From Alkaliphilus peptidifermentans DSM 18978 (GTDB lineage Bacteria; Bacillota; Clostridia; Peptostreptococcales; Natronincolaceae): 64,000 nucleotides of DNA. Below are positions 1-7,642 of this stretch, in pieces; position 1 is the stretch's first letter; every line of letters begins with the position of its first letter. The position numbers and the translations under genes were made by a program. The notes below the pieces were generated by a model. It did no database searches, was not told where the DNA came from, and worked only from the letters and a program-made list of their open reading frames with translations. The stretch is from contig NZ_FMUS01000017.1 of assembly GCF_900101495.1 (NCBI RefSeq), forward strand, positions 37,817-101,816, read 5' to 3'.

Positions 1-703
1 CATTCCTAGTTATATACCTAGACACAATGTACCTCCTATTAGAAACTGGCCTAGCCCTCGTGTAGTGTGGGAAGAGATATATAATCAATCTAAAGACTGG
101 TTTAATGAAGAAGAAATACTATTAATATTTGGCGGAGATTGTAGTATTGTTACTGGTACTATGCATAGCTTATATAGAAGATACGCAGAGGATATTCATC
201 TAATCGTAATTGATGCACATATAGACTCTTACAGGCCTTCTGCAGATAGGTGCATAGGTGCAGCTGGGGCGGGATTGTGGTTTCTTTTAGAAGAAAATGA
301 TTTTTTTAATAGCTTGAAGGGATTTAGTGGAAACAATATAACGATTGTGGGTTATCAGCATGAATCAGAAATTAATAACGATGTAAAGAAGCACAGTTTA
401 TCTGAACTTAGGGAAAAAGGATTAAGGCAAGTTATACAAAAGGTTCTTAAAGAAATCCCACAAAATAGAAAAATATTGGTTCATTTGGATATAGATGTGA
501 TTTCCAAGGAAGAATTGCATGCAGTTTATTCTCCAAGCAAAATAGGGCTTTCTATTTTAGAAACGACGAAACTTCTCAGAGAGATTCTTGCTGATTCTAG
601 AACCGTAGGGATAGAGTTTACTGAATTTTTCCCCCTATATGATAGTGACGGAAGTCAGTCTGAAAAGTTAATTAATATGCTTGTTGAGATATTTAGAGAA
701 TAA
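1..703 (+). CDS. Arginase/agmatinase-superfamily protein, 5' end outside window
   Basis: The frame is open from base 2, so the gene begins left of the window; 233 residues are visible and the stop is at 701-703. The fold signature of Mn-dependent ureohydrolases is present: GGDCS, DAHIDSY and HLDIDVI, in the usual order. These enzymes hydrolyse guanidino compounds (arginine, agmatine, formiminoglutamate and others) using two metal ions. One point is odd: the first metal-ligand motif is GGDCS where arginase and agmatinase have GGDHS, and the usual DP after the third motif is missing, so the exact substrate cannot be given. A GTG at 65 is an internal codon, not the start. A terminated GC-rich non-coding segment follows. 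Family assignment is firm; substrate is unknown. Confidence 0.85.
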   Translation, partial: IPSYIPRHNVPPIRNWPSPRVVWEEIYNQSKDWFNEEEILLIFGGDCSIVTGTMHSLYRRYAEDIHLIVIDAHIDSYRPSADRCIGAAGAGLWFLLEENDFFNSLKGFSGNNITIVGYQHESEINNDVKKHSLSELREKGLRQVIQKVLKEIPQNRKILVHLDIDVISKEELHAVYSPSKIGLSILETTKLLREILADSRTVGIEFTEFFPLYDSDGSQSEKLINMLVEIFRE

Positions 704-769
704 TATTTCCTGAAAAATTTATCTTAAATGAGTATTTTTTGATAGAATTCCTTTATAATTACTGATTTA

Positions 770-960
770 CGGAGGTTAGTGTGAAAAATAAACCCAGGCC
801 CCTCAAAAAGGGCGCACGAAATAAAGGTAAGCCAAAATAAACGTTTTAGCTTTAGTAAGCTAGGGGACACAAAACTACCCGCTAGAAGCGGTGCAGGCGC
901 GGATGCTAGTTATAAGTAATTAACGCAAAATATATAATCATTAAGTCGATATCAGTAATA
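770..960 (+). ncRNA. Candidate structured RNA (leader or independent ncRNA), family not recognised
   Basis: This segment is clearly richer in G and C than the rest of the window and contains several short helices. TAGCTT-TAGT-AAGCTA is a perfect 6-bp stem, CCGCT-AGA-AGCGG follows it, and GGGG and CCC blocks lie around GACACAAAACTA. A strong intrinsic terminator lies just after it at 963-997. There is no convincing long reading frame. A TATAAT-like -10 lies near 753-758 without a clear -35. Known riboswitch consensus cores (SAM, TPP, FMN, lysine, glycine, cobalamin, c-di-GMP, fluoride, THF, guanidine) were compared from memory and do not fit. A roughly 200-nt clostridial class such as the raiA motif is possible but unverified. 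Confidence 0.45.
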
Positions 961-962
961 AG

Positions 963-997
963 AGAATTCTTAAGCCAAAACAAGAATTCTTTTTTTG
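963..997 (+). terminator. Intrinsic terminator ending the structured RNA segment
   Basis: AGAATTCTT (963-971) pairs perfectly with AAGAATTCT (982-990) and is followed by a run of T to 997. It ends transcription after the GC-rich candidate RNA and before the YjiH-type gene, so it is either the end of an independent RNA or the off-switch of a leader. Confidence 0.8.
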
Positions 998-1015
998 TGC
1001 ATAGGAGGGTTCGAT

Positions 1016-1132
1016 ATGAACTTTCCTAAAGAACTCAGAGGATGTGTCGCAAAATATAGTATACTATTATGGAAAACTATTATACCAGATGTTATAATTA
1101 TGTATAGTTTAAAAATTATCAATCTAGTATAG
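1016..1132 (+). CDS. Possible 38-residue small ORF
   Basis: A well-placed AGGAGGG precedes the ATG at 1016, and the frame runs 38 codons to TAG at 1130. The peptide has a charged N-terminus and a hydrophobic C-terminal half, so it could be a short membrane peptide. It lies between the terminator at 963-997 and the YjiH-type gene. I recognise no family, and the AT-rich composition could produce such an ORF by chance; the good ribosome-binding site is the only positive evidence. Confidence 0.25.
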   Translation: MNFPKELRGCVAKYSILLWKTIIPDVIIMYSLKIINLV

Positions 1133-1194
1133 TTATAATTGCAATCGGTTTACTAACCTTTATAATTAAACAGAGAAGAGAGAGAGCGGTTTAT

Positions 1195-2526
1195 ATGAAT
1201 ACTGATAAAACAATGTCTCAGTATAATAAAATACATAATAAATCAAATATAATTAAATTTATAATATTTAGTTTTATTGGCATTTTTGTATATTTTATTC
1301 CATTTACAATTAGTGGAACAAAAACTATTATGCTAGATCATCTAGTTACCGCCATTACAATAGCCATGCCAAGGTTAGGGTCAAGCTTTGCCTTAGGTAT
1401 GATTATACTTGGAGGGTTAGTTCCTTTTTATGAGAAAAACTGGAATAAAGATATAAACTCAGTTATAATGTCGGGACTAAAGGCGTTGGGTATACTCCTT
1501 GGTATGATGGCATTTTTTAACTTGGGACCTGAATGGTTGATGCGAGAAGATATGTTACCTTTATTATTTAACACAATTGTAATACCTGTAGCCATAATGG
1601 TTCCATTAGGTTCACTATTTTTAACTTTTATTACTGGATATGGATTGCTTGGATTTTTAGGAGTTATATTGAAACCAGTGATGCAGCCTATATGGAAGGT
1701 GCCAGGGACAGCTGCTGTAAATGTTGTAGCATCTTTTGTGGGTAGTTTTTCAGTTGGAATTTTAATGACCAATAACCTCTTTAAAGAAGGTAAATATACA
1801 AGAAGGGAAGCTGCCATCATTGTTACAAGCTTTTCAACTGTTTCAGCAACCTTCATGGTTATTATAGCTAAGAGACTTGGGTTAATGTCAATATGGAATA
1901 CCTTTTTTTGGACTACTCTTATAATAACATTTATAGTTTCAGCCATTACAGCAAGACTAAAACCACTCAGTGCTATAAAGAGTGAGTATATTAACGATTA
2001 TGGAATAATTGAGGCAGAACCGAAGGAAAAGATACTAAATAGTGCCCTTAATGCGGCTCTAAAAGAAATAGAAAATAATAAATCTACCTGGAGAAGCATA
2101 ATTAGTAATCTTAAAGAAGGCATTTATATGACATTACGGTTTCTCCCATTAATTTTATCTATTGGAGTAATATCATTTTACTTAGTAAAGATGACCTTCT
2201 TTTTTGATATTATAGGCTATATTTTTTATCCTATTATTTATATTTTAAATATTCCAGAGCCATGGATGGTAGCTAAGGCAATATCTACTGTAGGGGCTGA
2301 GGTATTAACGCCGGCAATTATTATGTCCAGCATCGAAGCACCTATAGCAGCAAGATTCGTTACTGGTGTTGTTTCTATATCCTCCATTCTATTCTTTTCT
2401 GGATCTATTCCTTGCATCATTAGTACAGATATTAATATAAGTATTAAGGATATATTTTTAATTCTAATGGAGAGGATAATTATAACCCTTGTGCTAGTAA
2501 CACCCTTGATGAAAATACTATTTTAA
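1195..2526 (+). CDS. YjiH-family membrane protein with nucleoside-recognition (Gate) domain
   Basis: The protein has 443 residues and is strongly hydrophobic, with about ten predicted membrane segments. It begins with a short polar N-terminus (about 20 residues), continues with a Gate-type segment containing TFITGYGLLGFLGVI and VPGTAAVN, and ends with GVVSISSILFFSGSIP followed by further hydrophobic helices. This layout matches YjiH proteins, which carry the nucleoside-recognition/Gate domain also found in spore-maturation proteins and nucleoside transporters. Transport substrate is unknown. The gene stands alone between the terminated RNA segment and a bidirectional terminator at 2542-2583. 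Start at 1195 follows a weak purine-rich region (GAGAGAGAG); the next ATG at 1213 is an alternative. Confidence 0.75.
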   Translation: MNTDKTMSQYNKIHNKSNIIKFIIFSFIGIFVYFIPFTISGTKTIMLDHLVTAITIAMPRLGSSFALGMIILGGLVPFYEKNWNKDINSVIMSGLKALGILLGMMAFFNLGPEWLMREDMLPLLFNTIVIPVAIMVPLGSLFLTFITGYGLLGFLGVILKPVMQPIWKVPGTAAVNVVASFVGSFSVGILMTNNLFKEGKYTRREAAIIVTSFSTVSATFMVIIAKRLGLMSIWNTFFWTTLIITFIVSAITARLKPLSAIKSEYINDYGIIEAEPKEKILNSALNAALKEIENNKSTWRSIISNLKEGIYMTLRFLPLILSIGVISFYLVKMTFFFDIIGYIFYPIIYILNIPEPWMVAKAISTVGAEVLTPAIIMSSIEAPIAARFVTGVVSISSILFFSGSIPCIISTDINISIKDIFLILMERIIITLVLVTPLMKILF

Positions 2527-2541
2527 GAGGTTGAAAATAAT

Positions 2542-2583
2542 AAAACAGGGGCTTGCCAGAGAAATTTGGCAAGCCCCTGTTTT
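2542..2583. terminator. Bidirectional intrinsic terminator
   Basis: AAAACAGGGGCTTGCCA (2542-2558) pairs perfectly with 2567-2583, a 17-bp stem with an 8-nt loop. A-run and T-run ends make it work on both strands, for the YjiH-type gene on + and the TetR gene on -. The last bases overlap the TetR stop codon. Confidence 0.92.
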
Positions 2584-3162
2584 ATAAGATTTTAACTAAA
2601 CGCTTCACATAATTATTTACAGCTTCAGTAAGGTCATATTTACCGTCGTGTAAACACCAGTCATAAACAACACCTCTAACGGCTATAAAAAGAAATCTTA
2701 CAGTTTCCTCTGGGGTTATATCGGTAGATATATCTCCCTTACTTTGCCCATCTTCAATAATAGCTTGTAAAACATTTTGCATAGGTCTTCCTTTTGTTGC
2801 AAAAAGATTATTCTTAACGGTATATAACTGTTTTACAAAATCAATACCTCGTTCTTTATTATAATCAGCATAGTATTCAAAAAAACGAATGACTCTTCCT
2901 TGTGTGTTGCCTTCTTTGATTTTACCCGCCACATCATTCACAAAGTAATCATCAGCCAGCTTGAAAATCCAATCTAATATCTCATTCTTTGATTTAAAAC
3001 AGTTGTAAAAAGACCCCACCGATACACCTGCTACCTTACATATTTCGTCTACGGTAATATTTTGAAAACCCTTCTTTTCTATTAATTCAACAGCAATACG
3101 ATATATTTTATCCTGGGTATTGAGGGCTTGAATTTGTCTATTTGTAAGTTTTTTTCAGACAT
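2582..3162 (-). pseudogene. TetR/AcrR regulator with a -1 frame break at an A AAA AAC heptamer
   Basis: The C-terminal frame (2582-3129 and upstream) encodes a complete TetR DNA-binding helix-turn-helix (ITVDEICKVAGVSVGSFY) and a normal ligand domain. The only good start is ATG at 3162, preceded by GGGAG. That start is in another frame, reading M-S-E-K-N-L and stopping after 26 codons. The two frames meet exactly at a run of seven A (3149-3155, T on the + strand). One extra A, or a -1 slip on A AAA AAC, joins them into MSEKKLTNRQIQ... and gives a 193-residue protein, the family's normal size. It may be a phase-variable, slippage-expressed, broken or mis-sequenced gene. It is divergent from the fumarate-reductase-like gene and probably regulates it. 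Confidence 0.8.
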
Positions 3163-3245
3163 AGTAGTTCTCCCATATTTTATTTACTCAATAGATTATA
3201 ACAAATATGTTCAACGAAGTAAATTATAGAATGACTTCATTTGAT

Positions 3246-3279
3246 AATGCATTGAAAAAAAATTAACAAAATGCATTGA
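3246..3279. repeat. Direct repeat AATGCATTGA x2 at the divergent promoter
   Basis: AATGCATTGA occurs at 3246-3255 and again at 3270-3279, a 24-bp period. The second copy overlaps the -35 box of the promoter at 3276-3304. ATGCAT is itself palindromic. This is a plausible regulator-binding site between the TetR gene and its divergent neighbour; binding is inferred. Confidence 0.5.
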
Positions 3280-3304
3280 CTATTAATTAACAATTTAATA
3301 TAAT
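3276..3304 (+). promoter_or_regulatory. Sigma-A type promoter for the flavoprotein gene
   Basis: TTGACT at 3276-3281 and a perfect TATAAT at 3299-3304 are separated by 17 bp. It points toward the flavoprotein gene at 3491, leaving an untranslated leader of about 180 nt. Confidence 0.75.
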
Positions 3305-3327
3305 GAATACATTCAGTGAATACATTC
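3305..3327. promoter_or_regulatory. Tandem operator-like repeat GAATACATTC at the transcription start
   Basis: GAATACATTC occurs at 3305-3314 and 3318-3327, separated by AGT. Each unit is nearly palindromic (its complement reads GAATGTATTC). The pair begins directly after the -10 box, where a bound repressor would block initiation. The adjacent divergent TetR gene is the natural candidate ligand-responsive repressor; this link is inferred from position. Confidence 0.6.
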
Positions 3328-3490
3328 TATGAAAAAGCTTTATTATATCTATAATAGACAATAACTTAGGTTTAGAGAGTCTATTTACTGAAGCATCACA
3401 GTGAATCATACTAATTTCATTTACAATTATTAATGTAAATGAGGGTGTAAGAAGAATTCAAAGATGATAATGATAAGGGGAGGATGAAAA

Positions 3491-5284
3491 ATGTTAAAAT
3501 TTAAAAAAACTTTTTCTGTATTGTTATGTATTATACTGGCGATATCAATAATCGGCTGCCAATCAAAATCTGAAGAATCATCAGGTGAAGCTTTATTTAA
3601 AGCTGGTACATATACGGCATCTGCCGCTGGACACAACGGCGATATAACAGTTGAAGTTACTGTAGATGAATATGAAATTAAAGAGGTTAAGATAGTAAGT
3701 CATAATGAAAGTCCTAGTATTACAGATGCTGCAATAGAAAGAATACCACAGGCAATTGTGGACAATCAAACCTTAGCTATAGACGCAATAACTGGTGCAA
3801 CAATTACAAGTGATGCTATTATTGTTGCTGTAACTGAAGCCCTTAAGTTAGCCGGAGCAGATATAGCTGCATTAAGTGTAAAAAAGGACAGTGATGCAGT
3901 TGCAGGTGAAACCACTGAGTATAAAACAGATGTAGTTGTTATCGGTGGCGGCGGTGCGGGTCTTGCAGCAGCAGTATCTGCTCATCAAAATGGAGCAAAG
4001 GTTATAGTACTTGAAAAAATGCCAAGACTCGGAGGAAACACAATCCTTTCTGGTGGAGCCTTCAATGCAGCCAGTTCTCCAAGGCAGGTAGCTCAAGGAA
4101 TAGAGGACTCAATCGACAAGCATTTTACTCAAACCTATGAAGGCGGAGATAAGCTTGGAAACCCAGAATTGATAAGAACACTTGTTGAAAATGCATATCC
4201 AGCTATTGAATGGCTTGAAAGCTTAGGTATGAAGTTTAATGATGAAGTCTTTACTGTGCTAGGCGGATTATGGCCAAGAGCTCATAAACCATCAACACCA
4301 TTAGGAACAGGATTTATTAATACTTACCAAGATTACATCAATGCTAATAATGATATAGAAGTACTACTTGATACTGAGGCATTAGAGCTTATAGTAGTAG
4401 ATGGTAGAGTAGCAGGTGTTAAAGGAAAGGGTCTTAAGGGAGATGTAATAGTACATGCCAACAACGGTGTTGTTTTAGCTACAGGTGGTTTTGGCGCTAA
4501 TACTGATATGATAGAACAATATAATCAAAGCTGGCCATCTCTTGCAAATGTTAAAACAACCAATCATCCAGGGGCAACAGGTGATGGTCTAGCAATGGCT
4601 GAAACTGTTGGAGCAAATCTTATTGGATTAGAAAACCTTCAATTACTGCCATTGGGAGATCCTAATACAGGAAGTCTTAGTGGAAATATTGAGCAAGGTG
4701 TTGAAAACAGAATTTTTGTAAATAAATCGGGTAATCGATTTGTAGACGAAGGTGCCCGTAGAGATGTTATGACAAAAGCATTACTAGAGCAAGAGGACGC
4801 CTATTTATGGGTAGTACTTGACAAAAAAAATTATCCAACACCTGAAACTAAAAACAACTTTAATGAAACAATAGAAGAGTTAATTGCTCAGGGTCGAGCT
4901 TTTAAAGGTGATACACTTGAAGAGTTAGCGGAAAAGATTAACGTTAATCCAGATAATCTTGTAAAAGCAGTTGAAGAGTTTAATAAAGCAGTAGCAACAG
5001 GTGGACCAGATGAATTTGGTAGAACATTGTTTGACACTAAGATCGATACACCGCCATTCTATGCAGGACCACGGGTTCCAACAGTGCACCATACTATGGG
5101 TGGAATAGAGATCAATACAAATGCTCAGGTACTAAATAAAAATGGTGAAGTAATACCAGGCTTATATGCAGCAGGAGAAATTACAGGCGGAATTCATGGA
5201 AGCAATCGTTTAGGTGGAAATGCCTTAGCTGATATAACTGTATATGGTAGAATTGCTGGAGAAAGTGCTGCAGCTAAAAAATAA
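3491..5284 (+). CDS. Lipoprotein flavocytochrome-c/fumarate-reductase-like flavoprotein with FMN-binding domain
   Basis: This 597-residue protein has three parts. A lipoprotein signal ends in IIGC (Cys23). An FMN-binding domain (about 35-120) contains TGATITS; the first Thr of ATITS (about residue 104) is the expected site of covalent FMN attachment by an ApbE-type transferase. An FAD-binding succinate dehydrogenase/fumarate reductase domain starts at the dinucleotide motif GGGGAGLAAA (about 152). HHTMGG and GSNRLGGNAL near the C-terminus match the substrate-binding His and Arg regions of soluble fumarate reductases. It should act outside the membrane as a respiratory reductase for fumarate or a related enoate. 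It is followed by NusG-II and Gx genes and is likely controlled by the divergent TetR. Confidence 0.9.
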   Translation: MLKFKKTFSVLLCIILAISIIGCQSKSEESSGEALFKAGTYTASAAGHNGDITVEVTVDEYEIKEVKIVSHNESPSITDAAIERIPQAIVDNQTLAIDAITGATITSDAIIVAVTEALKLAGADIAALSVKKDSDAVAGETTEYKTDVVVIGGGGAGLAAAVSAHQNGAKVIVLEKMPRLGGNTILSGGAFNAASSPRQVAQGIEDSIDKHFTQTYEGGDKLGNPELIRTLVENAYPAIEWLESLGMKFNDEVFTVLGGLWPRAHKPSTPLGTGFINTYQDYINANNDIEVLLDTEALELIVVDGRVAGVKGKGLKGDVIVHANNGVVLATGGFGANTDMIEQYNQSWPSLANVKTTNHPGATGDGLAMAETVGANLIGLENLQLLPLGDPNTGSLSGNIEQGVENRIFVNKSGNRFVDEGARRDVMTKALLEQEDAYLWVVLDKKNYPTPETKNNFNETIEELIAQGRAFKGDTLEELAEKINVNPDNLVKAVEEFNKAVATGGPDEFGRTLFDTKIDTPPFYAGPRVPTVHHTMGGIEINTNAQVLNKNGEVIPGLYAAGEITGGIHGSNRLGGNALADITVYGRIAGESAAAKK

Positions 5285-5324
5285 TAAACAAAGTTTTATT
5301 TAAAATAAGTACACTTTTAAAGCT

Positions 5325-5371
5325 AATACCAAATGGTTTCAATGATCAATACATTGTAACCATTTGGTATT
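5325..5371 (+). terminator. Hairpin terminator or attenuator after the flavoprotein gene
   Basis: AATACCAAATGGTT (5325-5338) pairs with AACCATTTGGTATT (5358-5371), and an inner CAATG/CATTG extends the stem. The T-run after it is short, so termination may be partial, allowing some read-through into the NusG-II/Gx pair. Confidence 0.65.
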
Positions 5372-5464
5372 TAAATATTTTCAATAATGGATTAAGTGAA
5401 TTAATAGAAGAAGCAAGGAAAATATGCAAACACTATTATAGATACCTCTAGGAGGTAATAAGAA

Positions 5465-5836
5465 ATGAAGAAAAGAGATATACAAATTATTATGGTATTA
5501 CTTTTTGTAGCAATAGTGGCACTTGTTACGGTAAGAGTAGTGGGACAAAACGATAGTGCTGATAGCTACGTTAATATTAACGTAGGTGAAAATGAATATA
5601 AAAAGGTATTACTCAGTGAACCCCAGACTGTAATTATTAACATTGATGGTAAGTATAATGAAATCAAAATTGATGCCAATGGTGTTTTGATGCATGATTC
5701 CAATTGTGAAAACAAGGACTGCTTACACCAGGGAGAAATTACATTGGAGAATATAAGTACACGAATTATGGGTGGATGGATTATTTGCCTGCCCAACCAT
5801 GTCTCCATTGAATTGGTGAAAGGAAGGGATGAATGA
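5465..5836 (+). CDS. NusG domain II-containing membrane-anchored protein
   Basis: The 123-residue product has one N-terminal membrane segment (about 7-25) and then a small extracytosolic domain with the features of NusG domain II proteins: HDSNCENKDCLHQG and later GGWIICLPNHVSIEL. The three cysteines are typical of the family. These proteins recur beside Gx transporters and ApbE/FMN-binding proteins, and are thought to take part in flavin-based extracytosolic electron transfer; their exact job is not settled. The ribosome-binding site is CTAGGAGG. Its last four bases overlap the start of the next gene (ATGA), showing coupled translation. Confidence 0.85.
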   Translation: MKKRDIQIIMVLLFVAIVALVTVRVVGQNDSADSYVNINVGENEYKKVLLSEPQTVIINIDGKYNEIKIDANGVLMHDSNCENKDCLHQGEITLENISTRIMGGWIICLPNHVSIELVKGRDE

Positions 5837-6402
5837 ATACAAAGTTGATAGCGAGATTTGGATTATTAATTGCAGTTGCACTGGTGTTAGGCTATTTTGA
5901 AAGATTTATTCCAATTGCATCTGGATTACCAGGAGTCAAATTAGGACTTGCCAACACTGTTTTGTTGTATGCTCTATACCTTATGAATGTCAAAAACGCC
6001 TTTGGCCTTATGCTAATTAAGGTATTGATGAGTGGCCTACTTTTTGCTGGAGTGAATGGAATGTTATACAGCTTTGCAGGTGGTTTGTTAAGCTTGAGTA
6101 TGATGGTGTTGATTAAGCGACTTGAAAATGTGGGGATTGTCGGTGTCAGTGTAATTGGTGCTGCCTTTCATAATGTAGGTCAGCTAATGGTTGCTAGTAT
6201 GGTTGTACAAACCAAAGGAGTAATATTTTATATGCCGATACTATTGGTTTCAGCAATTATTACCGGTACACTAACTGGTATTATATCAAAATATGTATTT
6301 AAGGGACTGTCAGCCGCTAGTCTTCATCCTTCAAGGCTTAATAGTAATGAAATAGGAGTTACAAATGAGTATTTGAAAAAGCATTCAACAAAATATCTTT
6401 AA
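5833..6402 (+). CDS. Gx transporter family protein (heptaprenyl diphosphate synthase component I-like)
   Basis: This 189-residue protein has five or six hydrophobic segments, beginning with ARFGLLIAVALVLGYFERF and including GVKLGLANTVLLYALY, the hallmark of Gx transporters (Pfam Hpre_diP_synt_I). Members sit with NusG-II and ApbE genes and probably move a small molecule for extracytosolic flavinylation or related redox work; the substrate is not known. The start overlaps the NusG-II stop by 4 bp. No apbE gene is in the window, so the flavin transferase must be elsewhere. The tail after about residue 165 is polar. Confidence 0.85.
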   Translation: MNTKLIARFGLLIAVALVLGYFERFIPIASGLPGVKLGLANTVLLYALYLMNVKNAFGLMLIKVLMSGLLFAGVNGMLYSFAGGLLSLSMMVLIKRLENVGIVGVSVIGAAFHNVGQLMVASMVVQTKGVIFYMPILLVSAIITGTLTGIISKYVFKGLSAASLHPSRLNSNEIGVTNEYLKKHSTKYL

Positions 6403-6457
6403 AAAAAGCATGCCTAGAAAAATTACTGATTTAACTAATAATTAAAATGAATAATAA

Positions 6458-6489
6458 CGTTAAATTCACATGAATTTAGCGATTTTTTT
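6458..6489 (+). terminator. Intrinsic terminator after the Gx transporter gene
   Basis: CGTTAAATTCA (6458-6468) pairs with TGAATTTAGCG (6471-6481, one G-T pair), followed by ATTTTTTT. The loop is very small, so the inner pairs probably open. Confidence 0.75.
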
Positions 6490-6594
6490 ATGGAATTCTA
6501 TTTTGATGTACTTATATAATTTTTATTTATTAATATTAATGGTATTATATAAGAAAAAAAATAATAGGTAATATATTAATTTAGGGGGATAAAA

Positions 6595-7533
6595 ATGATG
6601 GTCAAAAACTTTTCGTTAGACTCCAAAGATGGACATAGAATTTTTGCTAAAAAGTGGCTTGTTGAGAATAAACAACCAAAGGCAATAGTTCAGATTGCCC
6701 ATGGGATGGCAGAGCATAAAGAGAGATATGACAGCTTTGCTAAATTTCTTAATAGAGAAGGATGTGATGTATATGCAAATGATCATAGAGGCCATGGGGA
6801 AACAGCAGGAAACATAGAAAATCTAGGATATTTCGCAGAAGATGAGGGCTGGAGCAAGGTAATTGCAGATATGAATCAGCTTACTACTATTATAAAAGAG
6901 GAAAATCCTAACATACCTGTTATACTTTTTGGACACAGTATGGGGTCATTTCTAACAAGAGGATACATTCAAGCCTATGGTACTGACGTTTCTGCAGTGA
7001 TTCTTTGTGGTACAGGAGGGAGTCAGGGAATATTAGGTGATATTGCTGTATTACTTGCAAAACTAGAGGTTAATAGATTAGGAAAGAGAAATAGAAGTAA
7101 AGTAATGGATAAGCTTCTCTTTGGAAGCTTTAATAAAGCCTTTAAGCCTAATAGGACAGGATACGATTGGTTAACCAGAGATGAAAAACAGGTGGATAAG
7201 TATATAAAGGATAAGTATTGCGGTGAAATAGCCACTGCTGGATTTTATTATGATTTACTTAAGGGTATTAAAGAGATTAATAAAAAAGGAAACATGCAAA
7301 AAACACCTAAGAAACTGTCAATGCTTATTATTTCGGGAGATAATGATCCAGTAGGCGGAAATACAAAGGGTGTAATGGAGGTTTACAATAGCTACAGGAA
7401 ATTAGGTATGGAAAATATAAGCTATAAATTCTATGAAAATAGCAGACATGAAATTTTGAATGAAATAAATAAAGAAGAAGTTTATAACGATATTGCTAGA
7501 TGGATTAAAAATTTATTTGAAGTAAACCTTTAG
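6595..7533 (+). CDS. Alpha/beta hydrolase, monoacylglycerol lipase/lysophospholipase type
   Basis: A 312-residue cytosolic serine hydrolase. Features seen are AHGMAEH near 35-41 (oxyanion region), DHRGHGET near 63-70, the nucleophile elbow GHSMGS with Ser about 115, SGDNDPVGG with the likely acid near 255, and SRHEILNE with the catalytic His near 294. This set and length match Hydrolase_4/PldB-type monoacylglycerol lipases, which release fatty acids from monoglycerides or lysolipids. It is a single-gene unit with a strong AGGGGG site and its own terminator. Two adjacent ATG codons (6595, 6598) are both usable. Confidence 0.88.
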   Translation: MMVKNFSLDSKDGHRIFAKKWLVENKQPKAIVQIAHGMAEHKERYDSFAKFLNREGCDVYANDHRGHGETAGNIENLGYFAEDEGWSKVIADMNQLTTIIKEENPNIPVILFGHSMGSFLTRGYIQAYGTDVSAVILCGTGGSQGILGDIAVLLAKLEVNRLGKRNRSKVMDKLLFGSFNKAFKPNRTGYDWLTRDEKQVDKYIKDKYCGEIATAGFYYDLLKGIKEINKKGNMQKTPKKLSMLIISGDNDPVGGNTKGVMEVYNSYRKLGMENISYKFYENSRHEILNEINKEEVYNDIARWIKNLFEVNL

Positions 7534-7535
7534 CT

Positions 7536-7566
7536 ATGAGTCAGTTTTTTACTGACTCATTTTTTT
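7536..7566 (+). terminator. Intrinsic terminator after the hydrolase gene
   Basis: ATGAGTCAG (7536-7544) pairs with CTGACTCAT (7552-7560) and is followed by TTTTTT. Confidence 0.9.
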
Positions 7567-7642
7567 AAAGACTCTTGTGTTTATACCCACTAAAAAAGTA
7601 TAATAGTAACGGTGATAATAAATTTGAAATGAGGGGTATTAG

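Noticed and set aside
770..960. c-di-GMP, cobalamin or guanidine riboswitch
   Set aside because: The conserved cores of these classes are not found; only general structure and a terminator are seen, so no class is named.
1428..1946. Open frame of 172 codons on the - strand
   Set aside because: Antisense to the well-supported YjiH-type gene; composition follows from the codons of the real gene.
2582..3019. A shorter TetR-like gene starting at 3019
   Set aside because: That start falls inside the helix-turn-helix and would lack DNA binding; the full N-terminus is encoded upstream across the A7 tract.
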